This document shows positions 16,783-26,518 of a DNA stretch of 64,000 nt, one piece after another; the first letter of the stretch is position 1; the number at the start of each line of letters is the position of its first letter. The notes under the pieces are model-generated. The model had not been told where the DNA came from and did no database searches. It worked only from the letters and a program-made list of their open reading frames with translations. This DNA is from Paracoccus aestuariivivens (GTDB lineage: Bacteria > Pseudomonadota > Alphaproteobacteria > Rhodobacterales > Rhodobacteraceae): contig NZ_WMIE01000005.1 of the NCBI RefSeq assembly GCF_009711225.1, positions 124,001 to 188,000 on the forward strand. Direction: 5' to 3'. Both the position numbers and the translations under genes were made by a program.

Positions 16783-17685
16783 ATGAGTTCTCAAACGATC
16801 ATTCGCGCCTATCTTGAGGCCCCGATGCTGAAATCAGCACGCGAGGGAAGTTTCAACTTTCTCAATGTCCTGAAATCAGCCGTGGAATCCACAGGATGGC
16901 GACTCGAATGGCATTTGACCGGCCCTGATGCACGGGCCGAAGCGCCAGAACTGGACGGCTATGCGCTGTTTCACGCCGAGGCTCCGACCCATGATCGCGC
17001 CCTGACATTTCGCCGCGCCTATCACTATCCGTTCTGGCAGATTGAAACTGTCCAACAACGCTGGCGTTTCGACGTGGCCCGCAGCGATTTCGATCCCGCA
17101 AGCATCGACCCCGATCAGGCCCGCGAATTTGCGGATCGCCTGCGCGAGCGGGTTTTACCCGGACCACCACCACGAAAAGACGGCTCGGTTCTGGTCCCGC
17201 TGCAAGGCGAATTGCGGCGTTGTCGCAGTTTTCAGACTATGTCGCCGGTCGATATGCTGGAGGTCGTCGCCGCGACCGGCGAACGCATCATTGCGACCCT
17301 GCATCCCGACGCGAGTTTTGACATCGGAGATATGGATGCACTGCAGCCCCTGCTGCGCAAATATCCCAACCTGAAATTCGCGCCCAAATCGCAGCCGGTC
17401 CTCCGCGATTGCAGCCTTGTGGCAACGCAGAACAGCGCGGTCGCGTTTGACGGATATTTGCTTGGAAAACCTGCTGTCCTGTTCGCCCAAATCGACTTTC
17501 ACCATATCGGTCTGAACGTCGCCGAACTGGGACATGCGCGAGCCATTGAGTTGGCCAAAACCCACAATCCGGACTTTGACCGATACATCTATTGGTTTCT
17601 TGAGGAAAAAGCGATCAACGCGACCCTGCCCGATGCCGAGACGCGGATTCTTGCGGCAATGCGCAGGGGCGGCTGGCCGATCTGA
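16783..17685 (+). CDS. Uncharacterised protein with capsule-synthesis (KpsC/KpsS-like) C-terminal features
   Basis: A 300-residue soluble protein with no signal peptide or membrane segment. The C-terminal part (about 210-250: [25 protein letters not shown]) resembles the donor-site region of capsule polysaccharide transferases of the KpsC/KpsS type (N-S-T-V-G-x-E-A-L-x-x-G-K-P-V). A basic tract lies near 124-150. That likeness is by eye and weak in the N-terminal half. It stands alone between hslV (divergent) and trxA (convergent), with no capsule genes nearby. Confidence 0.5.
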   Translation: MSSQTIIRAYLEAPMLKSAREGSFNFLNVLKSAVESTGWRLEWHLTGPDARAEAPELDGYALFHAEAPTHDRALTFRRAYHYPFWQIETVQQRWRFDVARSDFDPASIDPDQAREFADRLRERVLPGPPPRKDGSVLVPLQGELRRCRSFQTMSPVDMLEVVAATGERIIATLHPDASFDIGDMDALQPLLRKYPNLKFAPKSQPVLRDCSLVATQNSAVAFDGYLLGKPAVLFAQIDFHHIGLNVAELGHARAIELAKTHNPDFDRYIYWFLEEKAINATLPDAETRILAAMRRGGWPI

Positions 17686-17707
17686 CCGCCGCCCCCGTTA
17701 ATCACGA

Positions 17708-18028
17708 TCAGATTGCGTCGTCGATCCAGGCTTTCAAAGCCGCTTTCGGCGCCGCACCGATCTTGTTCGATACGACCTCACCATCCTTGAACAGGAACAG
17801 CGCCGGAATGCCGCGAACGCCCAGAGCAGCCGGGCTTTCCGGGTTCTCGTCGACGTTGACCTTCACGATTTTGACTTTGTCGCCATATTCGGCGGCAAGC
17901 TCTTCCAGAGCCGGACCGATCTGACGGCAAGGGCCGCACCATTCAGCCCAGAAGTCGACCACGACCGGGGTCGCGGACTGGCGGACTTCGCTGTCGAATT
18001 CGGCGTCGGATACGGCTTGGGTGGCCAT
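17708..18028 (-). CDS. trxA: Thioredoxin
   Basis: A 106-residue thioredoxin with the active site WCGPC (Cys31, Cys34) in [24 protein letters not shown], the cis-proline segment [11 protein letters not shown] and the G-A-x-x-K closing helix. It reduces protein disulfides in the cytoplasm with thioredoxin reductase. ATG at 18028 is chosen for CAGGAGATTT upstream. It follows addA by 54 bases on the same strand, the usual addBA-trxA order of the group. Confidence 0.97.
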   Translation of the reverse strand: MATQAVSDAEFDSEVRQSATPVVVDFWAEWCGPCRQIGPALEELAAEYGDKVKIVKVNVDENPESPAALGVRGIPALFLFKDGEVVSNKIGAAPKAALKAWIDDAI

Positions 18029-18082
18029 GGAAATCTCCTGCAATGCGCCGATCAAGGATCGGCTGGGCGTGTCCGACAAGAG

Positions 18083-21000
18083 CTAGGGAGCCGACCCGAC
18101 GGGGTCAAGTCCCACCAGCACCTGATCCAGCAGCGTATCCGGAAGCGGCATCAGGCTGCGGGTCGCGGTCCAAAGAACTGCCGCTTCAACGGTCAGATCG
18201 GGCCAAAGCTGGCGGAGCGCCGCGCGATAGGCCGCCATTTGCCGCAAAATACCCAGCGGAGTCGCATTGGGGTCTGCCGGAACGTCACGGTTCGTTTTGT
18301 AGTCAATCGCCAGCACACGATCCTTGGTGACCACCAGACGGTCGATCTTGCCCCACAGCATCCCTATCCGCGGCAAAGGTGCGGACAACTCTAGCTCTTG
18401 GAACACCTCGGCCTCTTCGGGCAGATCAAAGACCGAGGCCAGATCCGGTGCATCAAAGACCTCGCGCGCCTCGGCAAGTAGCCTCTCCATCTCGATTGGC
18501 AGAGGTAATCCGCCTTCCGATCCGGCCAGAACGTCGCGGGCGATCGTTTCCCATTCGGCAGGATCGCGACCCGGCAGATGTTCAAGCAGCAGGTGCAGAC
18601 GCGTGCCGAACAGCATCGCCGCTTCGGCATCGCCGTCCCCTTGCGCGGTCAGAACCTTGGCTCCGCCCAACGAGGTCGCGGCGACCGGCCTGCGTTTTTC
18701 CGGCATGGGCGGAGGGGCCGCACGAAGCCAGTCTGGAGACTCGATCACGTCTTTTTCGACCCGGATAGTGTCGGGCGCACTGTCAGGCCAGTCGCCAAAA
18801 CTGAGGCGCCTGATCTCGCCCCCGAACAAGGCCGGTATCCGGCTGGCCGTCAAATCCGAGCGGCCGAAACCTGCCTCGACCAGACTGTGCCAGCTATCCT
18901 CGTCGACACCGGTTTCACCGGCGGCCGCAACGATCAGCCAGCTTTCCGCGCGGGTCAGGCCGACATATAGCAGCCGCTTGCGTTCCTGTAATTGCCGCTC
19001 GGTCTGTTCGGCGGCCAGATCCTCGATCGCATCGGGACGTTCGCCTTTCTTGCCACGCCATAGCGGCGGCCCTCCGGGGACGACCAGCACCTGACCTTCC
19101 CGCGGCGGACGGCGTTTCGAACTGTCGGGCATGATGACAATCGGGCTTTCCAGCCCTTTCGAGCCATGCACCGTCATGACGCGGATCAACCCTTCGCCAT
19201 CCTCGCCGCCCGAGCCCGCCTGACGCTTGACCACGACATCATCGCCCGACAGCCAGACCAAAAAACCGGTCAGCGAGGGCGTCTCGCTGCTTTCATAACT
19301 TAGCGCCTGCGACAGCAATTCGTCGATGCCGTCCTCGGCCTCGGGGCCAAGGCGGGCGACCAGTCGTTCACGGCAGCCATGACGGATCAACAGCCGCGAG
19401 ATCAGGTCATAGGGCCGCATGAAGCCGGTCTGACCCATCAGATCCGACAGCAGATCGACTGCGGCGCGATGGCCGGATTCGCGCAGCCGCCGCCACAGGT
19501 ATTCGCCCTTCTTCCGTCCCGACGCGAGCCTGTACAGTTCTTCCTCGGTCAGGCCGAAGATCGGAGAGCGCAAGGCCGCCGCCAGCGACAGGTCATCCTC
19601 GGGCGTGGCAAGGACTGACAGCACGGCCCGAATGTCGCGCACCGCCATTTCGCCCGCAAGTTTCAACCGGTCGGCCCCTGCCACCGGAAGATTCGCAGCT
19701 TTCAGGGCAGCGATCACTTCGGCGAACAGATCCGAGCGCCGCTGGACCAGAATCAACACGTCTCCGGCGCGGACCCGACGCACCACCCCGTGCTTGGCAT
19801 CGAACATCGGCGTCCCGATCATGCGCCCGATTTCTTCGGCAATCGCGCGGGCAAGCTGCGTCGTCTCGGAATTCTCGGCGGGTTGGTCGACCGGATCGGT
19901 CCAGTCCCCCGGCTCAAGCTTGTCGGGTTTCGGAATCGAGGGCCACAGATCGACCCGTCCCGGCATGTCCGTGCGGAACGCGCGGTGCTGCGGTGGATCG
20001 CCCAGACCGCGTGCGGCATCGCCTGCAAACACCTCATCGACCAAAGACAGAATTGCCGTCGATGAACGGAACGAGTGGCGTAGTTCCAACACCTGCATCG
20101 GATTTTCGACGGCGGCAAAGGCCTCGGCAAAACCGGTGCGTCGGGCCTCGAACACGGCGATATCTGCCCCTTGGAACGAATAGATCGACTGCTTCGGATC
20201 GCCCACGACAAACAGGCTTCGCGAACCGGTCTCATGCACGCCATGCCCCGAGGTGAATTCATCCGTCAGGCGTTCGATCACCTGCCATTGGGCGGGACTG
20301 GTATCTTGCGCCTCATCGACCAGAATGTGGTCGATGCCGCCGTCCAGCCGGAACAACACCCATTGCGCCATGCTGTTTTCCGACAACAATCGCGCGGTAA
20401 ATTCGATAAGGTCGTCGAAATCCAGATAGCCATGCGCCGCTTTCTGCGCCCGATAGCGATGCAGGAACGCATGAGCGAAACGGTGCAGCGACAGCGACCG
20501 CTGGGCCATCGCCAAGGCAAGCCGGCGCGGGCGAGAATCCTGCACACGCTCCATCAGGATGCCAAGATCGTCGATCAGATCAACGCAGGAACCCTGCCGC
20601 AAAGCCTTGGTCGGGAAGCTGTCATATTTGGCGGCAAAGGGCTCTTTCGCGCCAGATCCGGTCAAAAGGACCGATTCAAGAAGTGCCAGTTCCGCCATGC
20701 CCGGCTGGTCCCAGTTGCCGGCCTGCAGCTTGATCGCGGCCTTCTGGTCGTTCGAGCTACCCTTGAGCAGAAGCGGGATCAGCGCAGCAATGACATTGGT
20801 GCCATCGGCAAAGGTCTGCGCCAGAAGCCCCGCCAGATCATCGCCCGCCTCAAGCCCGCAGGCCGTCCATAGCAGATCCCGGTCCGCAGGGGTCTCGAAC
20901 CCCCGCAGACCGGCGAGGAAACCGTCAAGGTTCTCGCCTGAATGCAACATCAGCAGATCGGCCAGCTCGGGAGCATTCTCGCGGACCATGTCCTCGATGA

Positions 21001-21475
21001 TCTCCGAGCGGATCAGGGCGGCGCTGCGGTCGTCAAGCTCGGTGAAGCCATGCGGGACGCCCGCCTCGATCGGGAAACGACGCAGGACGCCACCGCAGAA
21101 ACTGTGGATGGTCTGGACCTTGAGACCACCCGGCGTTTCGATCGCGCGGGCAAACAACCGACGCGCAGCGGGCAGGTCGGGTGCCTTGTCCTCGCCCAGT
21201 CGGGCCAATTCGTCCAGCAGCTTCGCCTCGGGCAGCATCGCCCATTTGCCCAGACGTTGCAGAAGTCGGTTCTGCATCTCGGTCGCTGCGGCCTTGGTAT
21301 AGGTCAGGCACAGGATTTTTTCCGGCGCGGTTCCGGCCAGCAGCAATCGTGCAACCCGATCCGTCAGCACCCGCGTCTTGCCTGAACCCGCATTCGCCGT
21401 CAGCCAAGTCGAGCGCACCGGGTCCGCCGCACGGACCTGCGCCAAAGTCGCTTCGTCGAACTTCATCTCAGCCAT
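18083..21475 (-). CDS. addA: Double-strand break repair helicase AddA
   Basis: A UvrD/Rep-type superfamily 1 helicase-nuclease of 1130 residues, working with AddB to resect DNA ends for RecA. Walker A TANAGSGKTRVLTDRV lies at about 26-41. Motif II is in HILVDEAQDTSPAQWQVI, motif IV/V in MTVHGSKGLESPIVIMPD, motif VI in KRLLYVGLTRA. The C-terminal RecB-like nuclease motif is VLAIDYKTNR. The start at 21475 is chosen from GAAAGGTT upstream and the overlap with addB (8 bases). Confidence 0.96.
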   Translation of the reverse strand: MAEMKFDEATLAQVRAADPVRSTWLTANAGSGKTRVLTDRVARLLLAGTAPEKILCLTYTKAAATEMQNRLLQRLGKWAMLPEAKLLDELARLGEDKAPDLPAARRLFARAIETPGGLKVQTIHSFCGGVLRRFPIEAGVPHGFTELDDRSAALIRSEIIEDMVRENAPELADLLMLHSGENLDGFLAGLRGFETPADRDLLWTACGLEAGDDLAGLLAQTFADGTNVIAALIPLLLKGSSNDQKAAIKLQAGNWDQPGMAELALLESVLLTGSGAKEPFAAKYDSFPTKALRQGSCVDLIDDLGILMERVQDSRPRRLALAMAQRSLSLHRFAHAFLHRYRAQKAAHGYLDFDDLIEFTARLLSENSMAQWVLFRLDGGIDHILVDEAQDTSPAQWQVIERLTDEFTSGHGVHETGSRSLFVVGDPKQSIYSFQGADIAVFEARRTGFAEAFAAVENPMQVLELRHSFRSSTAILSLVDEVFAGDAARGLGDPPQHRAFRTDMPGRVDLWPSIPKPDKLEPGDWTDPVDQPAENSETTQLARAIAEEIGRMIGTPMFDAKHGVVRRVRAGDVLILVQRRSDLFAEVIAALKAANLPVAGADRLKLAGEMAVRDIRAVLSVLATPEDDLSLAAALRSPIFGLTEEELYRLASGRKKGEYLWRRLRESGHRAAVDLLSDLMGQTGFMRPYDLISRLLIRHGCRERLVARLGPEAEDGIDELLSQALSYESSETPSLTGFLVWLSGDDVVVKRQAGSGGEDGEGLIRVMTVHGSKGLESPIVIMPDSSKRRPPREGQVLVVPGGPPLWRGKKGERPDAIEDLAAEQTERQLQERKRLLYVGLTRAESWLIVAAAGETGVDEDSWHSLVEAGFGRSDLTASRIPALFGGEIRRLSFGDWPDSAPDTIRVEKDVIESPDWLRAAPPPMPEKRRPVAATSLGGAKVLTAQGDGDAEAAMLFGTRLHLLLEHLPGRDPAEWETIARDVLAGSEGGLPLPIEMERLLAEAREVFDAPDLASVFDLPEEAEVFQELELSAPLPRIGMLWGKIDRLVVTKDRVLAIDYKTNRDVPADPNATPLGILRQMAAYRAALRQLWPDLTVEAAVLWTATRSLMPLPDTLLDQVLVGLDPVGSAP

Positions 21476-24407
21476 CGCTGAACCTTTCGGGGTCTGCGGC
21501 GCGGGTCGTGTCCCATTCGCCATGCCGCGACAGGTGATCATAGTCGCTGGCGTGATCGCTGCGCTCCATCGCAAGGCGGGCGGTAAAGCCGCGTTCACCG
21601 CGCAGATACAGCCCGATCAGATCGACAAACCCCGCCCAAGTCTCTTGCGCGAAACCGGGACCGAAACTGCGGGTTTCGGTTTTGCCTTCGCCGCCAAGCT
21701 GGATGTAGCTGATGCCTTCGACCTCGGCGCGGCCAAGACGGTCGAACGCGCCCTGTTCAACCATCGCGGCTTCGAGCGGCAACTGCTTGTCGAAATTCGC
21801 GACCTGCGCATCGGTCGGAGGCTTGCCCGACTTGTAATCGTACACATGCACCCGCCCGTCGGTCAGCAGATCCAGCCGGTCGGGCTTGGCGATCAGCCGG
21901 AAATCCATGCCGGGGACGTTCAACTGCGCGAAGCTTTCGACGACCGTCGGTTTGCCTTGGGTCAGGCGCAGGGCCTCGTCCGCCATCAAGCAATCGGCGA
22001 TTCCGGCGATCCGCGCCTGCCAGAACAGTCGCGCCGAGGGCCACGGGACATTTTCGGACAAGACCCGATCCGTGATTTCTAGCAGGCGGGTCTTCATCAC
22101 CTCGGGCAGCTCGGGATGATCGGGAAGCGAGGCCAGAAAACCGTCCATGATCTCGTGCAGCGTAGTTCCACGTTCAGCCGCGTCGGCCTGTGGGCGCAGC
22201 GGATCAAGCATCCGCAGCCCCAAGACCCGACGGGCATAGATCGCATAGGGATCGCGGATGAGCGTGCGAACCTCGGTCACCGACATCTGCTTCAGCGCCG
22301 GCGCGGGCGGGATCGGAGATGGTCTTTTCGCTGGCGCAAGCTGGTGACGTGGTTGCGCCTGAACCTCGGCCAGATCTAGCCAGCGTTGACCGCGCTCCCG
22401 CATCTGTTTCAAGGCGGCCGGGCCATCCTGATCGGGCAGACCGCCGAGCAGGTTCACCAAACGGTTCAACCAGCGCGAGGGGATTGTTTCGGCCTCGGCG
22501 TCGCGATGGGCGCGGGTCATGATCACCTCGGCGGCCCCGACCGCTTGCTGGAAATCATGTGCCGATAGACCAACGCGGCGTTCCGGCAGGGTCAGCCCAG
22601 CGGAAAGACGCATCGGGCGGGACAACCACGGATCGGGCGGCAAGCTTTGGGGCCAGCCGCCTTCGTTCAGTCCGGCAAGGATCACCAGACCGGCAGATTG
22701 CGACACGGCTTCGGTCCGTGCCTCGCGCGGGCCACGAAAACGGACAAGGGGATGCGAGGCCACGTCCTGACGGACGGCCTGACCTTGCAATTCATCGTAA
22801 AGCAGGTCGCGGAATTCCGACGGGCGAAGATCATGGCCCAGATGGGCATGGGTTGCCAGATGCTCCAGAACGTTCCGCGCCAGACCACCCGAAGCCTTGG
22901 CCCATAATTCGGAGGCATCCGCGTCGCCATCGGGGCCGGAGGCCAGAACCCCGGCCAGATGGCGCAGATCGGCCAAGCGCTGGCCCAAGGGGCGAGGAGC
23001 GCGGTCATGCGCAAGCGGCACGATGCGGTCCAGAATTCCGGCCAGCCACAGCGCCCACGGTTTGCGGCGCTCGTCGCCCTTGTCGGCCCATTCCCGCAGC
23101 GCCTCGCCATTAGGGAAAGCAGGGCCACGCGCCCGCAATTGCAGCTCCAGATCGCGGGTCTGGCGCAAATGCTCGCGGCGATAATCCGAGCCAAGACCGG
23201 TCGCCATGACCGGATGCTTGAGCAGCACCAGCAGCGTATCGATCATCAGTTCAGCGCCGAAAAGGTCCGCGACATGGCGCAGGAACAAGCCGGGCGCGGT
23301 CAGGGGCAGGGGCTGACCGGCGGAATCGTCGGGGATGATCTGCCAGCGGTCCAGCGCAGATTGCACACGGCGGGTTAGCATCCTATCGGCAGCAATCAAG
23401 GTCACCGGATGGTTGCGCTCGACCGCTTCGCGGATGATCAGCGCGACGGCCTCGGCCTCGACGCCGGGCTGTTCGGCCTCGATCAGGGTCAGGTTGCGGG
23501 TTGCCGGTAGCAACGAGCCAAGCCGCGGGCCTTCCTTGATCCATTGATCGGTCACGGGTGCGGGCCGCAGCGCGAGCGAAATCAGTCGGTTTCGTGTCGG
23601 ATCAGGGGCAGCACCCGCGATCCATGCGGTCGGCTGACCGAATTCTGCCAGCAATGGGGCGAAGCGGGCCTGCGGATGGTCCTCGGCCCGCGCGTCCAGC
23701 CCGTCCCAGACATCCTGCGGCATATGCGGGTCGAAACCGGGCAGCACCACCGCACCCATCGGAAGTTGGGCGACGGCGCGCATGAAATCCTGCGTCGCGC
23801 CATGCGAACCGGTCGAGCCCGCAACCACCACGGGCCCCTCGGGCAGGTTCTCGCCGCGCGCCCAAGCTTCGGCCAGCTTTTCGGCCTCGGCGCGTTGGCG
23901 GGATTCGCGGTCCTGAGGCGGATCGGCCAGATAATATCCGGCGGCAATCTTGAGGAAAGCCAAGGCACGGCCCCAATGCTGGGCGTGATCGCCCGCATCG
24001 ATCCGGTCCAGCGCCTCGGCATCAAGACCTTCCAACTGCATCTCGGCCATCAGTCCGGCGAGCGAGGCGGCAAGTTCGGGCACCGATTGCCCCTGCGCCA
24101 GATCGGGCTGGGCACGCAGCGCCGCGTCGATCAGACGGCCAAGTTCAAGGCGGCGCGCCAGCGGAGCGGTCGCCGAACCGCCACCCAGATCCGAAATCAG
24201 CCGAAGCTGCGGCAGGATCATCGGACCACGCCAGACCAGCGCCTCGCGCAGACCCAGCAGGGATTGCCCCGAATTGGCGTAGACGGTGACCTTGGCCATA
24301 TCCTGCGGCGGACGCCCCCGCATACGGGCGATCAGCCCTTCCGCGAAGGCGCCAGCGAAATCCGCGCCGCAGGGCAGGGCAAAGAGACCGTTCTGCCAAT
24401 CAGTCAT
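21468..24407 (-). CDS. addB: Double-strand break repair protein AddB
   Basis: A 979-residue alphaproteobacterial AddB. It opens LFALPCGADFAGAFAEGLIARM and has an inactive-helicase-like core. The C-terminal nuclease region has S-V-T-E-V-R-T-L-I-R-D-P-Y-A-I-Y-A-R-R-V-L-G-L (about 757-779) and V-H-V-Y-D-Y-K-S-G-K-P-P (about 866-877). Only two cysteines are visible in the whole chain, so the four-cysteine iron-sulfur cluster of B. subtilis AddB cannot form. The stop overlaps the addA start; its start overlaps murU by 8 bases. Confidence 0.95.
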   Translation of the reverse strand: MTDWQNGLFALPCGADFAGAFAEGLIARMRGRPPQDMAKVTVYANSGQSLLGLREALVWRGPMILPQLRLISDLGGGSATAPLARRLELGRLIDAALRAQPDLAQGQSVPELAASLAGLMAEMQLEGLDAEALDRIDAGDHAQHWGRALAFLKIAAGYYLADPPQDRESRQRAEAEKLAEAWARGENLPEGPVVVAGSTGSHGATQDFMRAVAQLPMGAVVLPGFDPHMPQDVWDGLDARAEDHPQARFAPLLAEFGQPTAWIAGAAPDPTRNRLISLALRPAPVTDQWIKEGPRLGSLLPATRNLTLIEAEQPGVEAEAVALIIREAVERNHPVTLIAADRMLTRRVQSALDRWQIIPDDSAGQPLPLTAPGLFLRHVADLFGAELMIDTLLVLLKHPVMATGLGSDYRREHLRQTRDLELQLRARGPAFPNGEALREWADKGDERRKPWALWLAGILDRIVPLAHDRAPRPLGQRLADLRHLAGVLASGPDGDADASELWAKASGGLARNVLEHLATHAHLGHDLRPSEFRDLLYDELQGQAVRQDVASHPLVRFRGPREARTEAVSQSAGLVILAGLNEGGWPQSLPPDPWLSRPMRLSAGLTLPERRVGLSAHDFQQAVGAAEVIMTRAHRDAEAETIPSRWLNRLVNLLGGLPDQDGPAALKQMRERGQRWLDLAEVQAQPRHQLAPAKRPSPIPPAPALKQMSVTEVRTLIRDPYAIYARRVLGLRMLDPLRPQADAAERGTTLHEIMDGFLASLPDHPELPEVMKTRLLEITDRVLSENVPWPSARLFWQARIAGIADCLMADEALRLTQGKPTVVESFAQLNVPGMDFRLIAKPDRLDLLTDGRVHVYDYKSGKPPTDAQVANFDKQLPLEAAMVEQGAFDRLGRAEVEGISYIQLGGEGKTETRSFGPGFAQETWAGFVDLIGLYLRGERGFTARLAMERSDHASDYDHLSRHGEWDTTRAADPERFSDG

Positions 24408-25071
24408 CCAGCAATCCCTCGGCCAAGGGGATGCAATCGGGACGACCGACGTCGCACCACTCGCCGGAATGAACCACGCCGTAAGCCCGCTTGGCCCCGA
24501 TCAGCAGATCCCAAAGCCTGTTCAGCGAGAAAGCATCGTCGGGAATTTCGGCCAGACGATCGGGTCGGATGATCTGGGCGCCACCATAGACCAGATCTCC
24601 CTTGCGGATCAGATGACTATCAGGACCAAGGCTGAAATCTCCGCCGCCATGACGTCCGTGCGCCTGCGGCAAAGGAACCAGCATCAGCAGGGCGTCCATG
24701 CTGTCATCCCATGCATCAAGCAGGGCGCGAATGGGGTTCGCGCCGGTCCAGATCACATCGGGGTTCATGGTGATGACGGGGCCGTCGCCAAGCAAGGGCA
24801 AAGCTTTGCGCAACCCGCCCCCTGTTTCCAGCAACCGATCCGCTTCGTCCGAGACCAGCACATCGCGCCCCGCGACATGATCCCTGATCTGACCGCCCAG
24901 ATGATGCGTATTCAGCACGATCCGGTCCACGCCTGCTTCCTGACCAAGGTCCAGCGCGCGGTCCAGCAGCGTCTGCCCGCCGACCTTTATCAGCGGTTTC
25001 GGGGTCGTATCGGTCAGCGGAGCCATCCGCGTGCCCTTGCCCGCGGCGAAAATCATCAATGGCAAAGTCAT
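24400..25071 (-). CDS. murU: N-acetylmuramate alpha-1-phosphate uridylyltransferase (MurU)
   Basis: A 223-residue nucleotidyltransferase. Signature M-I-F-A-A-G-K-G-T-R-M-A-P-L-T-D-T-T-P-K-P-L-I-K-V (about 6-30), with the G-x-G-T-R-M diphosphate loop and P-K-P-L lysine. The metal-binding M-N-P-D-V-I-W (about 102-108) is unusual in having N-P-D where many relatives have N-x-D. With AmgK it forms the Pseudomonas-type shortcut that turns recycled MurNAc into UDP-MurNAc without the fosfomycin-sensitive MurA step. The upstream kinase gene overlaps it by 4 bases. Confidence 0.88.
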   Translation of the reverse strand: MTLPLMIFAAGKGTRMAPLTDTTPKPLIKVGGQTLLDRALDLGQEAGVDRIVLNTHHLGGQIRDHVAGRDVLVSDEADRLLETGGGLRKALPLLGDGPVITMNPDVIWTGANPIRALLDAWDDSMDALLMLVPLPQAHGRHGGGDFSLGPDSHLIRKGDLVYGGAQIIRPDRLAEIPDDAFSLNRLWDLLIGAKRAYGVVHSGEWCDVGRPDCIPLAEGLLDD

Positions 25072-26486
25072 GCGCGGGCGATCCTTTCGATCACTTCGGG
25101 CGAGGGGGCCGGAATGCCGTCAAGCGCCGCAGCCAGCGCGGCCAACGCCGGATGCGAGACATCGCGCTGGATCGCATCCCAGACGCGCGGCATAAAGGCC
25201 AGATAGCGCGGCTTACCGTCGCGCTGCGCCAAACGGGTAAATATCCCCATGATCCGCAGGTTCCGCTGCACCCCAAGCAAGGCATAGGCCGCGCGGAAAC
25301 GTTCCGCATCGACATGGGTGGCCGCGATGTAGCGGGCGATCTGGGTCTCTTCGGTCATCGGATCGACTTCGCGCCGCGCGTCCTGCAATCCCGAAACCAG
25401 ATCATAGGCCGGATGCACCGCCACGGCGTCCTGAAAATCAAGGATTCCAAGCGGATCGCCATCACGCCAGATCAGGTTCTCGGCATGGAAATCGCGCAAT
25501 CCCGTGACCGGAGGTACGTCCTCGGCAAGTTTCGCGTGAAGTGTCTCGATCAGGCCGGCGATCTCGGTGCCTTTTCCGGGCGCGCCCACTGCTGCCGGAT
25601 AATATTCGGCGAACAGGCCGACCTGACGGGCAAGCTCGGGCCCATCCAGCGGCAGGACAAAGTCCGGCGGAGGATGACCGTGCAATGCGACCAAAAGGTC
25701 GGTCATCCGGTCGTAGATACGGGGGGCCAGTTCAGGCTCGGCCTCAAGCACGCGGGCGACCAAATCGTCGCCCAGATCTTCGAGCAGCAACAACCCTTCG
25801 GCCTGATCGGCGGCAAGGATCTTCGGCGCATGCAGGTCACGGTTGCGCAGCCATTGCGTCATCGCGACATAGGAATCCGTCGTGCCGGGGGCGGCATCCA
25901 TCAGCACTGCGCTGCGCTCGCCGTCGATCAAACGGAAATAGCGCCGCGACGAGGCATCGCCCGCCAAGGGGATCAGCCGCGCCTCGGACCAACCGGCGCG
26001 GTGGATCAACCGCGCTATTGCGGGCAGGCGGGCCATCGCCCCCCAGCGCAATTCCGAACCGCCCAACGTGATCCGGCGCAGGTCGGGGAAATCGGCCAGC
26101 GGCTCCAATCCCAGCTTCAAGGGATCGGGCAGCGGACCGCCGTGATCGGGCCATTCGATCAGTACGATGGCCTCGCGCACGGCCTCATCTAGCCCCAGTT
26201 CGACCAGTTCGTCGGGATGGGTCAGGCGGTAAAGGTCGGCATGCCAGATTTCGGTTCCCAGCGGGTCTTCATAGGTCTGGACCAGTGTGAAGGTCGGGCT
26301 GGGAACGTCTTCGGCCAGATCACCCTGACGGGCGCGGATGAAGGATCGGGCAAAATGGGTCTTGCCCGCCCCGACCGGTCCTTCCAGTGCGATCACATCG
26401 CCGGGTTTCAGAACGGCCGCCATGACCCGCGCAAGGCAGGCGGTCAGATCGGCATCGGCGGGGTCAAGCGTGGCAAGCAGGGTCAT
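25068..26486 (-). CDS. TsaE-AmgK fusion: t6A ATPase joined to N-acetylmuramate/GlcNAc kinase
   Basis: A 472-residue two-domain protein. Residues ~1-150 are TsaE, the ATPase subunit of tRNA threonylcarbamoyl-adenosine synthesis: Walker A LEGPVGAGKTHFARSFIRA (about 34-52), S-P-T-F-T-L-V-Q-T-Y, W-H-A-D-L-Y-R-L. Residues ~155-472 are an aminoglycoside-phosphotransferase fold kinase like AmgK: L-A-G-D-A-S-S-R-R-Y-F-R, catalytic R-D-F-H-A-E-N-L-I-W and metal-binding G-I-L-D-F-Q-D-A-V. No stop or internal start interrupts the join. murU follows with a 4-base overlap, so the kinase half works with MurU in cell-wall recycling. Confidence 0.9.
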   Translation of the reverse strand: MTLLATLDPADADLTACLARVMAAVLKPGDVIALEGPVGAGKTHFARSFIRARQGDLAEDVPSPTFTLVQTYEDPLGTEIWHADLYRLTHPDELVELGLDEAVREAIVLIEWPDHGGPLPDPLKLGLEPLADFPDLRRITLGGSELRWGAMARLPAIARLIHRAGWSEARLIPLAGDASSRRYFRLIDGERSAVLMDAAPGTTDSYVAMTQWLRNRDLHAPKILAADQAEGLLLLEDLGDDLVARVLEAEPELAPRIYDRMTDLLVALHGHPPPDFVLPLDGPELARQVGLFAEYYPAAVGAPGKGTEIAGLIETLHAKLAEDVPPVTGLRDFHAENLIWRDGDPLGILDFQDAVAVHPAYDLVSGLQDARREVDPMTEETQIARYIAATHVDAERFRAAYALLGVQRNLRIMGIFTRLAQRDGKPRYLAFMPRVWDAIQRDVSHPALAALAAALDGIPAPSPEVIERIARA

Positions 26487-26518
26487 GGGAACAAGCTATG
26501 CGGTCAAGCGCGGGGGCG

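Noticed and set aside
23544..24572. 342-codon open frame opposite addB/murU
   Set aside because: Low-complexity Arg/Pro/Gln-rich translation typical of antisense frames; no start context.
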